Shown piece by piece: positions 8,053 through 16,011 of a stretch of DNA of 45,877 nucleotides. The translations under genes were made by a program, and so were the position numbers. Location: contig JACPOS010000016.1 in NCBI GenBank assembly GCA_016191395.1, positions 1-45,877 of the forward strand. Reading direction: 5' to 3'. This DNA comes from Chloroflexota bacterium. GTDB lineage: Bacteria; Chloroflexota; Limnocylindria; Limnocylindrales; CSP1-4. Every line of letters begins with the position of its first letter. Positions within the stretch are counted from its first letter, which is position 1. The notes below the pieces were generated by a model. The model searched no databases. It saw only the letters and a list, made by a program, of their open reading frames with translations, and was not told the DNA's origin.

Positions 8053-8143
8053 GGCTCGGCACGATGGACGACGGGTGTTGCAATCCTGTTGCATCCGCGG
8101 CGCCAGCCCGATGGCCTGACCGGCGGGCCCGCCTGGCGACGGT

Positions 8144-9496
8144 CTAGCGGGCGCCTCGGAGGACGCGGAGCATGAGGCGGAGGCTGGGTCGCTGGCCGTA
8201 CATCAGGACGCCGGCGGCGTAGAAGCGGGCGGCGAGCCAGAGGGCGAACGGCACGGTGATCGCGAGGATCGCGAGGGCCACGATCACGTCGAGCGGACCG
8301 GCCAGGCCGGCCCCGAGGCGGGAGAGCATCAGGTACGGGCTGAAGAACGGGACGAAGGACATCACAACGACGAAGGTGGCCTTCGCGTCGAGGATGCCGG
8401 TGGAGGAGTAGACCGCGACCAGGTAGCCGGCGGCGGCGACCAGCGTCATCGGGGCGACGATCTGGTTGATGTCCTCCGTGCGGCTGACGAGCGCCGCCGC
8501 GCCCGCGTACAGGACCGCATACAGCGCGAACCCGAGGATGAAGAACACGCCGAACGCGAGCAGGAGCGGGATGGACAGACCGACAGGCATGCCGATCGGG
8601 CCGACCGTCGTGCCGAGCACTAGGGCCGCGATCTGGTTCTGGAGCAGCAGCGCAGCCGTCGCCGGCACGAACACGATCACGTATTGCGTCAGCGCAAGGG
8701 CGCCAACCCCGACCACCTTCCCGGACAGGAGCTCGAATGGCGTGGCCGCGCCCAGGATGACCTCCATCACCCGGCTGCTCTTCTCCTCCGCGACGCTGTA
8801 CGCGATCCACTGGCCGTACAGGACGATGGCCATGAACAGCACGATCGCGAGCACGAACCCGATCGCGCCGCCGGCGACGAGCTCGTCGGGCGACTGGGGC
8901 GGCGGCGCGTTGGGATCGGCCTGCGCAACGGAGTAGACCGGCGCCGAGAAGATCTGCGCCTGGTCTGCGAGCGGGATGCCGGCGCCGGACAGGCGATCCT
9001 CGATTGCGATCGTGGCGACCGCCTGTCGCACGATCTGGGGCACGCGATTGGCCGCGGATTCCTTGGTCACGTACTGGAACGTGAGGTCGTCGTCCGAGGC
9101 CTGGCGCCCGACGATCAGGAGTCCGGCGGTCTCGCCCGCGAGCACGCGCGCGCGCGCGTCGGCGGCGTCGCCGACGGTCACGACCTTGAACTTGGGCGGG
9201 GCGTCCGTGCCGCCGGTGCCGCCGGTCCCGCCCGCGGCGGTGCTGCCCAGGGGCACGTTGAGGATCGCGCCGAGCGTGGAGCCGACGTCGACCGCGGGGT
9301 TCGAGTCGCCGACCACGACCTCGATCGTCGTCTGCTTTCCCTCGCCGAACACGGCACGGAAGAGCACCGGAGCGAGCGCGATGCCCAACCCGACGACCAC
9401 GAGGAGGATCGTCGTGAGCTTGAACGTGCGCGTGCTCCCGCGCGCGACGTACTCGCGCCGCGCGACGGCGATGACGTTGCCGCGATCCATCCTCAT
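8144..9496 (-). CDS. ABC-2 type permease, NatB-like
   Basis: The 450-residue membrane protein has one N-terminal membrane helix (TTILLVVVGLGIALAPVLF), an extracytoplasmic domain of about 160 residues, and five or six C-terminal helices, beginning AIGFVLAIVLFMAIVLYGQW. This is the ABC2_membrane_3 layout of NatB/YhaP, the membrane subunit of sodium or drug efflux exporters. The sequence VAEEKSSRVMEVILGAA is characteristic of that family. Its ATG overlaps the TGA of the ATPase gene (ATGA), so the two subunits are cotranslated. Substrate is not predictable. Confidence 0.88.
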   Translation of the reverse strand: MRMDRGNVIAVARREYVARGSTRTFKLTTILLVVVGLGIALAPVLFRAVFGEGKQTTIEVVVGDSNPAVDVGSTLGAILNVPLGSTAAGGTGGTGGTDAPPKFKVVTVGDAADARARVLAGETAGLLIVGRQASDDDLTFQYVTKESAANRVPQIVRQAVATIAIEDRLSGAGIPLADQAQIFSAPVYSVAQADPNAPPPQSPDELVAGGAIGFVLAIVLFMAIVLYGQWIAYSVAEEKSSRVMEVILGAATPFELLSGKVVGVGALALTQYVIVFVPATAALLLQNQIAALVLGTTVGPIGMPVGLSIPLLLAFGVFFILGFALYAVLYAGAAALVSRTEDINQIVAPMTLVAAAGYLVAVYSSTGILDAKATFVVVMSFVPFFSPYLMLSRLGAGLAGPLDVIVALAILAITVPFALWLAARFYAAGVLMYGQRPSLRLMLRVLRGAR

Positions 9497-10536
9497 GCTG
9501 GCGCCCCCGTGCCGGTGCTCGCCCCCGTGCCGGCACCCGCGCCAGCGCCGGAACCCGCCGGCGCGCCGGGACCACCACTCGCCGCGCCCGTCCCCACGAG
9601 GTGCAGCTCCTCGGTCGGCTTCCGGCCGACCTTCTCGATGAAGATCTCCTCGATCGACGGGTCGTCGATGAGGAACTGTGTCACGCGCTTGCCGCGGTCA
9701 AGGGCGGCGCGCAGGACCGTCTCGGGATCCACCGACTGCTCGACGTCGAGCTCGGCGTAGTCCTGGCCGGGCCGGACGACCCTCACGCCCGGAACGTCGG
9801 CGAGCCAGGCGAGCTCGGTGTCGCCGTCGATCGCCAATCGGATGACCTGCCGGCCCGTGGAGCGGCGCACCTCGCGCACGGGGCCACCCAGAACCACCTT
9901 GCCTCGATCGATCAGCACGACCGACTCGCACAGCTCCTCGACCATCTCCATCTGGTGGGTGGAGAAGACGATCGTCGCGCCGCGGCCCTTCATCTCCAGG
10001 AACGCTTCCTTCAACAGGGCCACGTTCACCGGGTCCAGGCCGACGAACGGCTCGTCCATCAGCAGCACCGGCGGCTCGTGGAGCACGGCGGCGATGAACT
10101 GGATCTTCTGCTGGTTGCCCTTGGACAGCTCCTCGGCGCGGCGCTTCGCGTAGTCCGCGATCTGGAACCGCTCAAGCCAGTCCTTCGCGCGTCGGGCGGC
10201 CTCCTTGCGCGACAGCTTGTACAGGTCGCCCAGAAAGACCAGCTGGTCAAGGACGCCCATCCGCGGGTACAGGCCGCGCTCCTCGGGCAGGTAGCCCCAC
10301 GTGGCGCGCGGAGCCTCCGCCGTGGGCTGGCCGTTCCAGGTCACGGAGCCGCTGTCCGCACGGAGGATGTCCAGGACGATCCGCATGGTGGTCGTCTTGC
10401 CGGCGCCGTTGCCGCCGAGGAACCCGAACACCTCGCCCGGCTTCACGCTGAACGAGATCCCGTCGAGCGCAGTGACGGTCCCGAAATGCTTCGTGAGGTT
10501 GTCGAGGACGAGGCTCACGACGAACAGGCTACTCAT
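9493..10536 (-). CDS. ABC transporter ATP-binding protein, NatA-like
   Basis: The 347-residue ATPase powers the adjacent permease. It has a Walker A GGNGAGKTT, signature LSKGNQQKIQF, Walker B VLLMDEPF and the H-loop FSTHQME, followed by a DUF4162-type C-terminal domain (about residues 215-300). An unusual Gly/Ala/Thr/Pro-rich tail of about 35 residues ends the protein, encoded by near-repeats of GCC-GGx triplets. I start it at ATG 10536; a longer frame to 10662 has no homology-like sequence. It is divergent from the response regulator gene at 10673. Confidence 0.88.
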   Translation of the reverse strand: MSSLFVVSLVLDNLTKHFGTVTALDGISFSVKPGEVFGFLGGNGAGKTTTMRIVLDILRADSGSVTWNGQPTAEAPRATWGYLPEERGLYPRMGVLDQLVFLGDLYKLSRKEAARRAKDWLERFQIADYAKRRAEELSKGNQQKIQFIAAVLHEPPVLLMDEPFVGLDPVNVALLKEAFLEMKGRGATIVFSTHQMEMVEELCESVVLIDRGKVVLGGPVREVRRSTGRQVIRLAIDGDTELAWLADVPGVRVVRPGQDYAELDVEQSVDPETVLRAALDRGKRVTQFLIDDPSIEEIFIEKVGRKPTEELHLVGTGAASGGPGAPAGSGAGAGAGTGASTGTGAPA

Positions 10537-10672
10537 TCGGCGCAATTTCGTGGACGGGCCGAATCGCCCGAAACGGTCGTGCCTGAGCGAATCGGCAGCC
10601 GGCGCGCGTCCATTCGTTTGGCTGAGCACGTCCGCTGCGCGGGGCGGGCGCGGCGCGCGCACTATCTAGGGG

Positions 10673-11437
10673 ATGCCTGACACCTCCGGCCGGATCCTCG
10701 TCGTGGAGGACAGCCTGGTCAATCGATTTGCGCTGACGCGCGCCCTGAAGGTGCGCGGGCACACGGTCGAGGCGGTGGAGGACGGCGTCGAGGCGATGGT
10801 CGCGCTGGGGGCGCAGGCGTTCGACCTCGTGCTGCTCGACATCGAGATGCCGCGCAAGAACGGCTTCGAGACGCTCGCGGAGATCAAGGCCGACCCGAAC
10901 CTGCGCGAGCTGCCGGTCATCGTGATCTCCAGCGTCGAGGACACGGCGAGCGTCGTGCGGTGCATCGAAATGGGCGCGCTGGACCATCTGCCGAAGCCGT
11001 TCGAGCCGGCGCTGCTGGATGCCCGGCTCCGCTCCGCGCTCTCGGCCAAGCGCCTGCGCGACCTGGAGCTGGAGTACCTGGAGCAGGTACGGCGCGTCAC
11101 CGTCGCGGCGGAGGACCTGGAGACGGACGCCTTCGACGCGAGGTCGCTCGACGTCGTCGCGGCGCGCACGGACCCGCTGGGGACGCTCGCACGGACGTTC
11201 GTGCGCATGGCCGGCCTGGTCCGGGCCCGCGAGGAAGCACTGCGTCGGCAGGTCCGCGAGCTCACCATCGAGATCGACCACGCCCGGCAGGCCAGGAAGG
11301 TCGCCGAGATCACCAACACGGACTACTTCCGCGACCTTCGCGGTCGCGCGGCCGCGCTCCGACAGACGGTTGGCGTGGAGGTCCCCGGCGCGAATGCCGC
11401 GGCAGCGCCCCCAGTCGAGGTCGCGCCCGAGGGCTGA
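10673..11437 (+). CDS. Response regulator with coiled C-terminal segment
   Basis: The 254-residue protein begins with a complete receiver domain: acidic pair E12-D13, phospho-acceptor D56 (LVLLDIEMP), and K108 in LPKPFEP. After residue 125 comes a helical, likely coiled-coil region with VRELTIEIDHARQARKVAEI and then TNTDYFRDLRGRA. That last motif commonly links receiver or cyclic-nucleotide domains to cyclases in multidomain signalling proteins, but no output domain follows: the chain ends in a short Pro/Ala tail. It could act through protein contact or as a phosphate sink. No histidine kinase is nearby. Confidence 0.85.
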   Translation: MPDTSGRILVVEDSLVNRFALTRALKVRGHTVEAVEDGVEAMVALGAQAFDLVLLDIEMPRKNGFETLAEIKADPNLRELPVIVISSVEDTASVVRCIEMGALDHLPKPFEPALLDARLRSALSAKRLRDLELEYLEQVRRVTVAAEDLETDAFDARSLDVVAARTDPLGTLARTFVRMAGLVRAREEALRRQVRELTIEIDHARQARKVAEITNTDYFRDLRGRAAALRQTVGVEVPGANAAAAPPVEVAPEG

Positions 11438-11446
11438 GGTCGGCGG

Positions 11447-11641
11447 CTACAGCCCCGAGTAGGCGTGGAGCCCGGTGAACCAGTGCGAGCCGGAGTAGGT
11501 CACGAGGACCATCAGGAAGCCGACCACGAGCAGCAGCGCGGCAGGGCGTCGCCGCGAGCGCGAGCGCGAGCGCGAGCGCGAGGATGATCGTGCCGGCGGT
11601 GAACAGCGCCTGCGACGCGGCTTCCCTCGGGATCTCGTCAT
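11447..11641 (-). CDS. Possible small membrane protein (frame uncertain)
   Basis: A 64-codon frame begins 10 bases after the zinc-ribbon gene stops. Its C-terminal half is a convincing membrane helix and tail: PAALLLVVGFLMVLVTYSGS, then HWFTGLHAYSGL. The N-terminal half is Arg/Ser-rich because it runs through a GCGAGC hexamer repeat. In another frame the same bases read DEIPREAASQALFTAGTIIL followed by Leu-Ala repeats, also helix-like. So either a basic single-helix protein or a two-helix protein with a frame break near the repeat. It converges on the response regulator, 9 bp apart. Confidence 0.4.
   Translation of the reverse strand: MTRSRGKPRRRRCSPPARSSSRSRSRSRSRRRPAALLLVVGFLMVLVTYSGSHWFTGLHAYSGL
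11554..11582. repeat. Hexanucleotide tandem repeat GCGAGC
   Basis: Almost five uninterrupted copies of GCGAGC lie inside the small membrane-protein gene. The six-base unit preserves frame when copies are gained or lost, giving Arg-Ser or Leu-Ala dipeptide repeats according to frame. Confidence 0.85.
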
Positions 11642-11651
11642 CGCCGCGACG

Positions 11652-12125
11652 CTAGGCGGCGGCAGCGCCTCCGGGTGGCGGACCGGCGGCACGCAGGGCG
11701 GGTACGCCGCGGTCGATGCGGAGGACGAGCCCGCAGGTCCCGCACGTGTCGATGAACGCCGGCCGGCCGGTGTTGCACTTCGGGCAGATGACGGCGAGGT
11801 CGCGCTTGCAGGAGTCGCAGCGCGTGGCGCCGGGCGGGTAGACCAGGCGATCGAACGCGCAGTACGGCTCGCCGGCCGGGTAGTCAGGAGCGCCGTCGAC
11901 GAGCCGCGCTGGCTGCGGCACCGGGTCGGAGTAGGGGATCCGCGAGCGCGGCTTGCCAAGGAAGTACACGACCCAGCCGAGGACCAGCAGGCTGATCAGG
12001 GGACCGACCACCCCGATCACCAGGAAGATCGGCAGGAGGTTGATGAGGGCGCGCCAGTCGGGGAGGAGGATCGGCTGCAGGAAGTCGATGACTCCCTGGA
12101 AGATCTGGCCGATGGCGTCGAACAC
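11652..12125 (-). CDS. Membrane-anchored double zinc-ribbon protein
   Basis: The 157-residue product has an amphipathic N-terminus, one long membrane segment (LLPIFLVIGVVGPLISLLVL, about residues 29-57), and a cytoplasmic zinc-ribbon pair: CDSC...CPKC around residues 103-117 and CGTC near 128-131, with an extra Cys at YCAFD. Such ribbons usually mediate protein or nucleic-acid contacts. It starts with GTG at 12125, six bases after a TAGGAT hexamer and without a Shine-Dalgarno, pointing to a leaderless mRNA. The hexamer overlaps the stop codon of the NYN gene upstream. The role is unknown. Confidence 0.75.
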   Translation of the reverse strand: MFDAIGQIFQGVIDFLQPILLPDWRALINLLPIFLVIGVVGPLISLLVLGWVVYFLGKPRSRIPYSDPVPQPARLVDGAPDYPAGEPYCAFDRLVYPPGATRCDSCKRDLAVICPKCNTGRPAFIDTCGTCGLVLRIDRGVPALRAAGPPPGGAAAA

Positions 12126-12131
12126 CGCGAA

Positions 12132-12137
12132 ATCCTA
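12132..12137 (-). promoter_or_regulatory. -10 hexamer TAGGAT for a leaderless transcript
   Basis: TAGGAT on the minus strand is followed by six bases and the GTG of the zinc-ribbon gene. The first three bases are also the stop of the NYN gene. No -35 is evident. Confidence 0.45.
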
Positions 12138-12749
12138 GCGCGACGACCGATCGCGCGACGACGGATCGCGCGGGGTGCGTGGCGGACGTGGCGGCCGGCC
12201 CTGCCCGATGGAGGTGCCTCGCGCGATGGCCGCGCCCGCGCGCGCGGCGAGGTGGCCCGCGAGCCACGCGGTGCCCTGGACGCGGCAGCCATTGCGGAGC
12301 GCCTGCGCCCGGACCTCGCGGTCGTCGGAGACCACGAGCACGTTGTCCGAATCCACGGGTCCAAGGGCCCGGAATGCCTCGACGACGCGTTCGGCGATGA
12401 CGTGATCCGCGCTCACCCCGCGTCCGAACACGACGCTGAAGCTCGGGGCGATCCGCCCGGTGGGCGTGGGCCCGGCGTGGCCATCGAGGATCAGCTCCAC
12501 CTCCGTCGGTGGAGAGAACGCGGCTCGGAGCCGCGCGACCAGGGTGGCGGTGGGCATGGACCCGGGCGTCGAGCCGCGCTCGAGGGCACGCTGGACGTTC
12601 CGCCCGTCGATCAGGATCCGGGTCGCGCCGAACGGCGAATCCCGCCTGAGCGGCCCGGGCTGCGTGGCGGCGTGCTGGTTCGGGCGGCTGCCGCCGATCG
12701 CCCGGCTGCCCAACGCGGCGCCCGGCACGTTGCGACGTCGGGATGGCAT
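12135..12749 (-). CDS. NYN (PIN-like) domain protein, probable RNase
   Basis: The 204-residue protein has the NYN/YacP core: ILIDGRNVQRAL (first catalytic Asp), VELILDGHA, and VLVVSDDREVRAQAL (acidic cluster of the metal site), after a basic N-terminus MPSRRRN. NYN proteins are PIN-fold, metal-dependent RNases. The chosen ATG at 12749 is 4 bases after the hydrolase stop; a longer frame to 12827 overlaps that gene. The C-terminus is Arg/Pro/Ser-rich and may bind RNA. It is cotranscribed with the hydrolase upstream. Confidence 0.75.
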   Translation of the reverse strand: MPSRRRNVPGAALGSRAIGGSRPNQHAATQPGPLRRDSPFGATRILIDGRNVQRALERGSTPGSMPTATLVARLRAAFSPPTEVELILDGHAGPTPTGRIAPSFSVVFGRGVSADHVIAERVVEAFRALGPVDSDNVLVVSDDREVRAQALRNGCRVQGTAWLAGHLAARAGAAIARGTSIGQGRPPRPPRTPRDPSSRDRSSR

Positions 12750-12753
12750 CCGG

Positions 12754-13587
12754 TCAGCTCCAGCGCGGCAGCGGCGCGAGCAGCTCAACGAGCATCGACG
12801 CGACCGTGTCGGGCACTTCCATGCCAATCATGTGCGCGACGTTCGGCAGCCTGACCAGCCGCGCACCGGCAACGCCGGCCGCGAGCAGGTCCGCGGAGGC
12901 CCTTGTTCCGACCGTGTCGAGCTCGCCGACCACCACGAGCGTTGGGATAGCGACCTCCCCGAGCCGCCCGATCGCGGGCCGATCGGCCTTTTGCCGGTTG
13001 CCGTACACCCGGCCTGGCTCCAGCAGCTCGCGGTCCATGCGCTTGAACGCGGCTCGCACCTCGGGACGCACGCGTGCCGGCGGTTGCCCCGCGCCGTCCA
13101 TCCAGATCTGCGCGTCCAGATCCGTCGCGAGGTCCCAGTCGGCGGCGTTCTCTGCGGCCTGCTCGGCATCGAACAGCGCCTGCTCCTCCGGCGACGGCTC
13201 CTTGTCGAACCCGCTGATCCCGCCGCCGAGCCAGGCGTAGGCCACGAACCGGCTCGGTTCCGCGAGGACCGCGTCCAACGCGAAGTGTGCGCCCATCGAG
13301 TTCCCGACGATCGCCGCCCTCCCGACCCCGACGTGATCGAGGACGGCAAGCACATCCGCATGGCCCTGGAACGCGACATCCTGGGCGGTCGACTCGCCGA
13401 AGCCGCGCATGTCGTAGCGGATGACGCGGTAGCCGGCATCGAGCAGGTGCGGGACGACCTCGTCCCACGATCGGCGATTCACGACCGCCGAGTGCACGAG
13501 CAGGATCGGCGGCGAGCCAGGGTCGCCCTCGACCTCGGCGGCCAGGCGGGCGCCCGGGACGTCGATCCAGCTTCGTTCGTTTGGCAT
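12754..13587 (-). CDS. Alpha/beta hydrolase
   Basis: The 277-residue soluble hydrolase shows the full catalytic triad: nucleophile S97 in VGNSMGAHF, acid D224 in VVGELDTVG, base H252 in LPNVAHMIG. The oxyanion region is ILLVHSAVV, and YDMRGFGES is the usual loop after strand 4. The substrate is unknown; relatives include esterases and epoxide or haloalkane hydrolases. The start at 13587 is fixed by a TACGAT hexamer exactly six bases upstream with no ribosome site; the longer frame to 13659 adds non-conserved residues. Confidence 0.86.
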   Translation of the reverse strand: MPNERSWIDVPGARLAAEVEGDPGSPPILLVHSAVVNRRSWDEVVPHLLDAGYRVIRYDMRGFGESTAQDVAFQGHADVLAVLDHVGVGRAAIVGNSMGAHFALDAVLAEPSRFVAYAWLGGGISGFDKEPSPEEQALFDAEQAAENAADWDLATDLDAQIWMDGAGQPPARVRPEVRAAFKRMDRELLEPGRVYGNRQKADRPAIGRLGEVAIPTLVVVGELDTVGTRASADLLAAGVAGARLVRLPNVAHMIGMEVPDTVASMLVELLAPLPRWS

Positions 13588-13593
13588 TGGCCG

Positions 13594-13599
13594 ATCGTA
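13594..13599 (-). promoter_or_regulatory. -10 hexamer TACGAT for a leaderless transcript
   Basis: TACGAT on the minus strand, then six bases (CGGCCA) and the ATG of the alpha/beta hydrolase at 13587. No ribosome binding site precedes the start codon. Confidence 0.5.
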
Positions 13600-13668
13600 C
13601 CAGCGCTTCCCGGGGCTCCCGAATTCGACGCCACGGTCGATGTCTCGTTGGTGATGCAAGTGGGGTAA

Positions 13669-15117
13669 TCACGGATGGGGGCCGAGGGTCGGCGGCGGCT
13701 CGGGAGCATGCGTCGGAATTGGCCGGCGACCACCGTGCGCTGTGAGGAACGTGGTGACCCACGAGGCCCACTGCGCATTGCACACGGTGACGACCTCGCC
13801 GTGTCCTGCGCCGAGGCACATGTGGAGCTCCACGTCGACGCCCGCGGACACGGCGGCAGCGACATTGCGCTCCACGCTCTCGTTGGGTCGGTCGACCTTG
13901 TCGGCGCTGCCGTGGGTGAGCAGGATCGGCCGGGTGACGACCCGGCCGATGAGCTTGATCGGGTCGACCGCGGTCACGTCCCCACCGAGCCTGAGGTTCG
14001 CGCCGGCGACGAGCGCGATGCCCGCGGGCCAGGCGGGGAAGCCGTGCTCGGTCTCGATGATGTTGCCCATCTGGACTTCCACGCCCGCGTGCATCGAATC
14101 GAGGATCAGCGCCTTGACGCGCGGATCGCCGACCGCCTCGGCCAGCGTGGTCGAGGCGCCGTTCGAGTTGCCCATGACCGCCAGCCAGGTCGGGTGCTTC
14201 GTGCGCTCGAGCCAGTCGATCATCGCCCGCAGGTCGCGCTGCTCGTACAGCCCGCCGGATGACTGCGTGCCGCCGCTCTGGCCGGTGTTGCGCAGGTCGA
14301 TGATCACCTCGTTGTAGTCCTGGTGGAACGCCGGCGCGTAGCGCAGGCCGTCGGTCTTGTTCGCCTGGCCGCCGTGAACGATCACGACCGTCGGCCCGGT
14401 CGGGCCAACCCCGCTCCCGGCGGGGATGTACCAGCCCGCGATCGAGATGCCGTCGCTCGAGACGACGTCCTTGCCGGCCGGCGGCAGGGGATCGGTACAG
14501 ATGCGGTTGGCGGCCGACGGATCGAGAGCGGTCGGCTGGCCCGAGCCGTCGTAGTTGATCGGGTCGAAGGCCCAGCCGTAGCGTTGCCCCGGGTTGTCGC
14601 ACGGGGCCGGGTTCGGCTTCTGGGCGGCGTAATCGCCTCCGGCGACGATGAACGCGTAGCTGCCGTCCCCGACGAGCACCAGCGCGAGGACCACGAGCGC
14701 GCCCATCACGAGCCGCCGCCCGGCGAGCCCGATCGCCGCCCACCACGCGCGGAGACCCTCGTCGACGCTCGTGCGCCCGCCGAGCAGGGTCCCGCCCAGG
14801 AATCCGAGGATGGCGACAACCGCGGCGATCGCCGACGAGAGCCACCAGTACCGGCGCAGGTCGCCGTCCCAGCCCATCGGATGGGCGATCGCGGCAAGCA
14901 CGACGAGCCCGATCAGGACGACCCAGATGCGTCGCGGCCGCCGTGCCAGCGCACCGACCGCGAGCGCGACACCGAGCCAGCCGAACCAGCCCGCGACCGT
15001 GATCGGGAATGGGCGCGCGGCGAGCGGGAACCCGACGATCGCCACGGCGAGCGCCGCAATGACGCGAATCACGCCGCTCAGCGTGCGCCGCGGACCGGAC
15101 CGCCACAAGGGCCGCAT
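13669..15117 (-). CDS. Membrane-anchored alpha/beta hydrolase
   Basis: The 482-residue protein has about five membrane helices in its first 160 residues (VIAALAVAIVGFPLAARPF, IWVVLIGLVVLAAIAH, SAIAAVVAILGFLGGTLLGG, MGALVVLALVLVGDGSY), then an extracytoplasmic alpha/beta hydrolase domain. The domain shows the oxyanion loop TVVIVHGGQANK, nucleophile in VMGNSNGASTT, acid in LTHGSADKVD and base in GAGHGEVV. The arrangement resembles prolyl-oligopeptidase/BAAT-type hydrolases (DLRNTGQSGG). The active site should face outside. It is divergent from the HAD phosphatase gene, 33 bp apart. Confidence 0.82.
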   Translation of the reverse strand: MRPLWRSGPRRTLSGVIRVIAALAVAIVGFPLAARPFPITVAGWFGWLGVALAVGALARRPRRIWVVLIGLVVLAAIAHPMGWDGDLRRYWWLSSAIAAVVAILGFLGGTLLGGRTSVDEGLRAWWAAIGLAGRRLVMGALVVLALVLVGDGSYAFIVAGGDYAAQKPNPAPCDNPGQRYGWAFDPINYDGSGQPTALDPSAANRICTDPLPPAGKDVVSSDGISIAGWYIPAGSGVGPTGPTVVIVHGGQANKTDGLRYAPAFHQDYNEVIIDLRNTGQSGGTQSSGGLYEQRDLRAMIDWLERTKHPTWLAVMGNSNGASTTLAEAVGDPRVKALILDSMHAGVEVQMGNIIETEHGFPAWPAGIALVAGANLRLGGDVTAVDPIKLIGRVVTRPILLTHGSADKVDRPNESVERNVAAAVSAGVDVELHMCLGAGHGEVVTVCNAQWASWVTTFLTAHGGRRPIPTHAPEPPPTLGPHP

Positions 15118-15134
15118 GGATCACGGTCGCGGGC

Positions 15135-15140
15135 TAGCAT
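15135..15140 (+). promoter_or_regulatory. -10 hexamer TAGCAT before the HAD gene
   Basis: TAGCAT ends 10 bases before ATG 15151, which lacks a ribosome binding site. The leader would be zero to a few bases. Confidence 0.4.
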
Positions 15141-15150
15141 TCGGCGGCCC

Positions 15151-15996
15151 ATGTCGCTCCTGCTGCTCGTCGATCTCGATGGTGTCGTCTACCGAGGCGA
15201 CGATCCCGTGCCCGGTGTCGCCGCCGTGCTCATGGCTCGCGCGAACGCGGGCGATGACGTGGTCTACGTGACGAACAACTCCATGCACTACCGGGCGGAC
15301 TACGTCACGCGGCTCACGGAGCTCGGGGCGCCCGTGACGCAGGATCGGGTCATCAGCGCCCCCCGGGCGACTGCGCTGTGGCTCCAGGAGCATCACCCGG
15401 AGGTGCGTCGCGTCCTCGCGGTGGGCGCCGGCGGGCTGGATCGCGAGCTCCGCGACGTGGGCATCGAGGTGGTGAACGCCGGATTCGCGGCGGACCGGAT
15501 GGGCCGCGAGGGCATCGACGGAGTCGCCGCCGCCGGGGCGCCGCAGGCTGTCGTCGCGGGCGTGGACCCGCAGCTGACGTACCTGCGCATCGCCGCTGCG
15601 GCGGACTGCATCCGTGGCGGCGCCCGCTTCATCGCCACGAACCGCGACCCTGTCTACCCGGTGGAGCGCGGGCTGCGGCCCGGCGCGGGCAGCATCGTCT
15701 CGGCGATCGAGGTCGCGTCGGGCGTGACGCCGCTCGTGATCGGCAAGCCGGAGCCGTTGCTGATGGAGCAGGCGGCCCACGCGGTCAGGCGCGATCCAAC
15801 GGAAGCGATCGTGATCGGCGACGGGATCGGGACGGACCTTGCGGCCGCGAATGCCGTCGGCGCGCGGACGATCCTGATGCTGACCGGTGTCACGTCGCGC
15901 GAGGCGCTCGGGGCGGTCCCGGAGAGCGACGCGCCGTTCGCCGTCGCCGCTGATGCCGCGGAGCTGGCGGCGATCCTGGAGCGCCTCGCTCGCTAG
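15151..15996 (+). CDS. HAD-family hydrolase, NagD-like sugar-phosphate phosphatase
   Basis: The 281-residue phosphatase has all four HAD motifs: D8 and D10 in LLVDLDGVVY, the motif II region VVYVTNNSMH, the motif III lysine in VIGKPEP, and IGDGIGTDLAAA. The fold with a C2b cap between motifs II and III places it with NagD, AraL and 4-nitrophenylphosphatase-type enzymes acting on sugar phosphates or 2-phosphoglycolate. Longer upstream frame has no similarity. It converges on the adenosine deaminase gene with 15 bp between stops. Confidence 0.88.
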   Translation: MSLLLLVDLDGVVYRGDDPVPGVAAVLMARANAGDDVVYVTNNSMHYRADYVTRLTELGAPVTQDRVISAPRATALWLQEHHPEVRRVLAVGAGGLDRELRDVGIEVVNAGFAADRMGREGIDGVAAAGAPQAVVAGVDPQLTYLRIAAAADCIRGGARFIATNRDPVYPVERGLRPGAGSIVSAIEVASGVTPLVIGKPEPLLMEQAAHAVRRDPTEAIVIGDGIGTDLAAANAVGARTILMLTGVTSREALGAVPESDAPFAVAADAAELAAILERLAR

Positions 15997-16011
15997 CTCA
16001 GCCCGGCGCGG

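Noticed and set aside
14323-15150. Long N-terminal extension of the HAD protein
   Set aside because: The frame is open only because it is the complement of the 13669-15117 hydrolase; residues are Arg/Asp-rich with no similarity, and motif I begins at ATG 15151.
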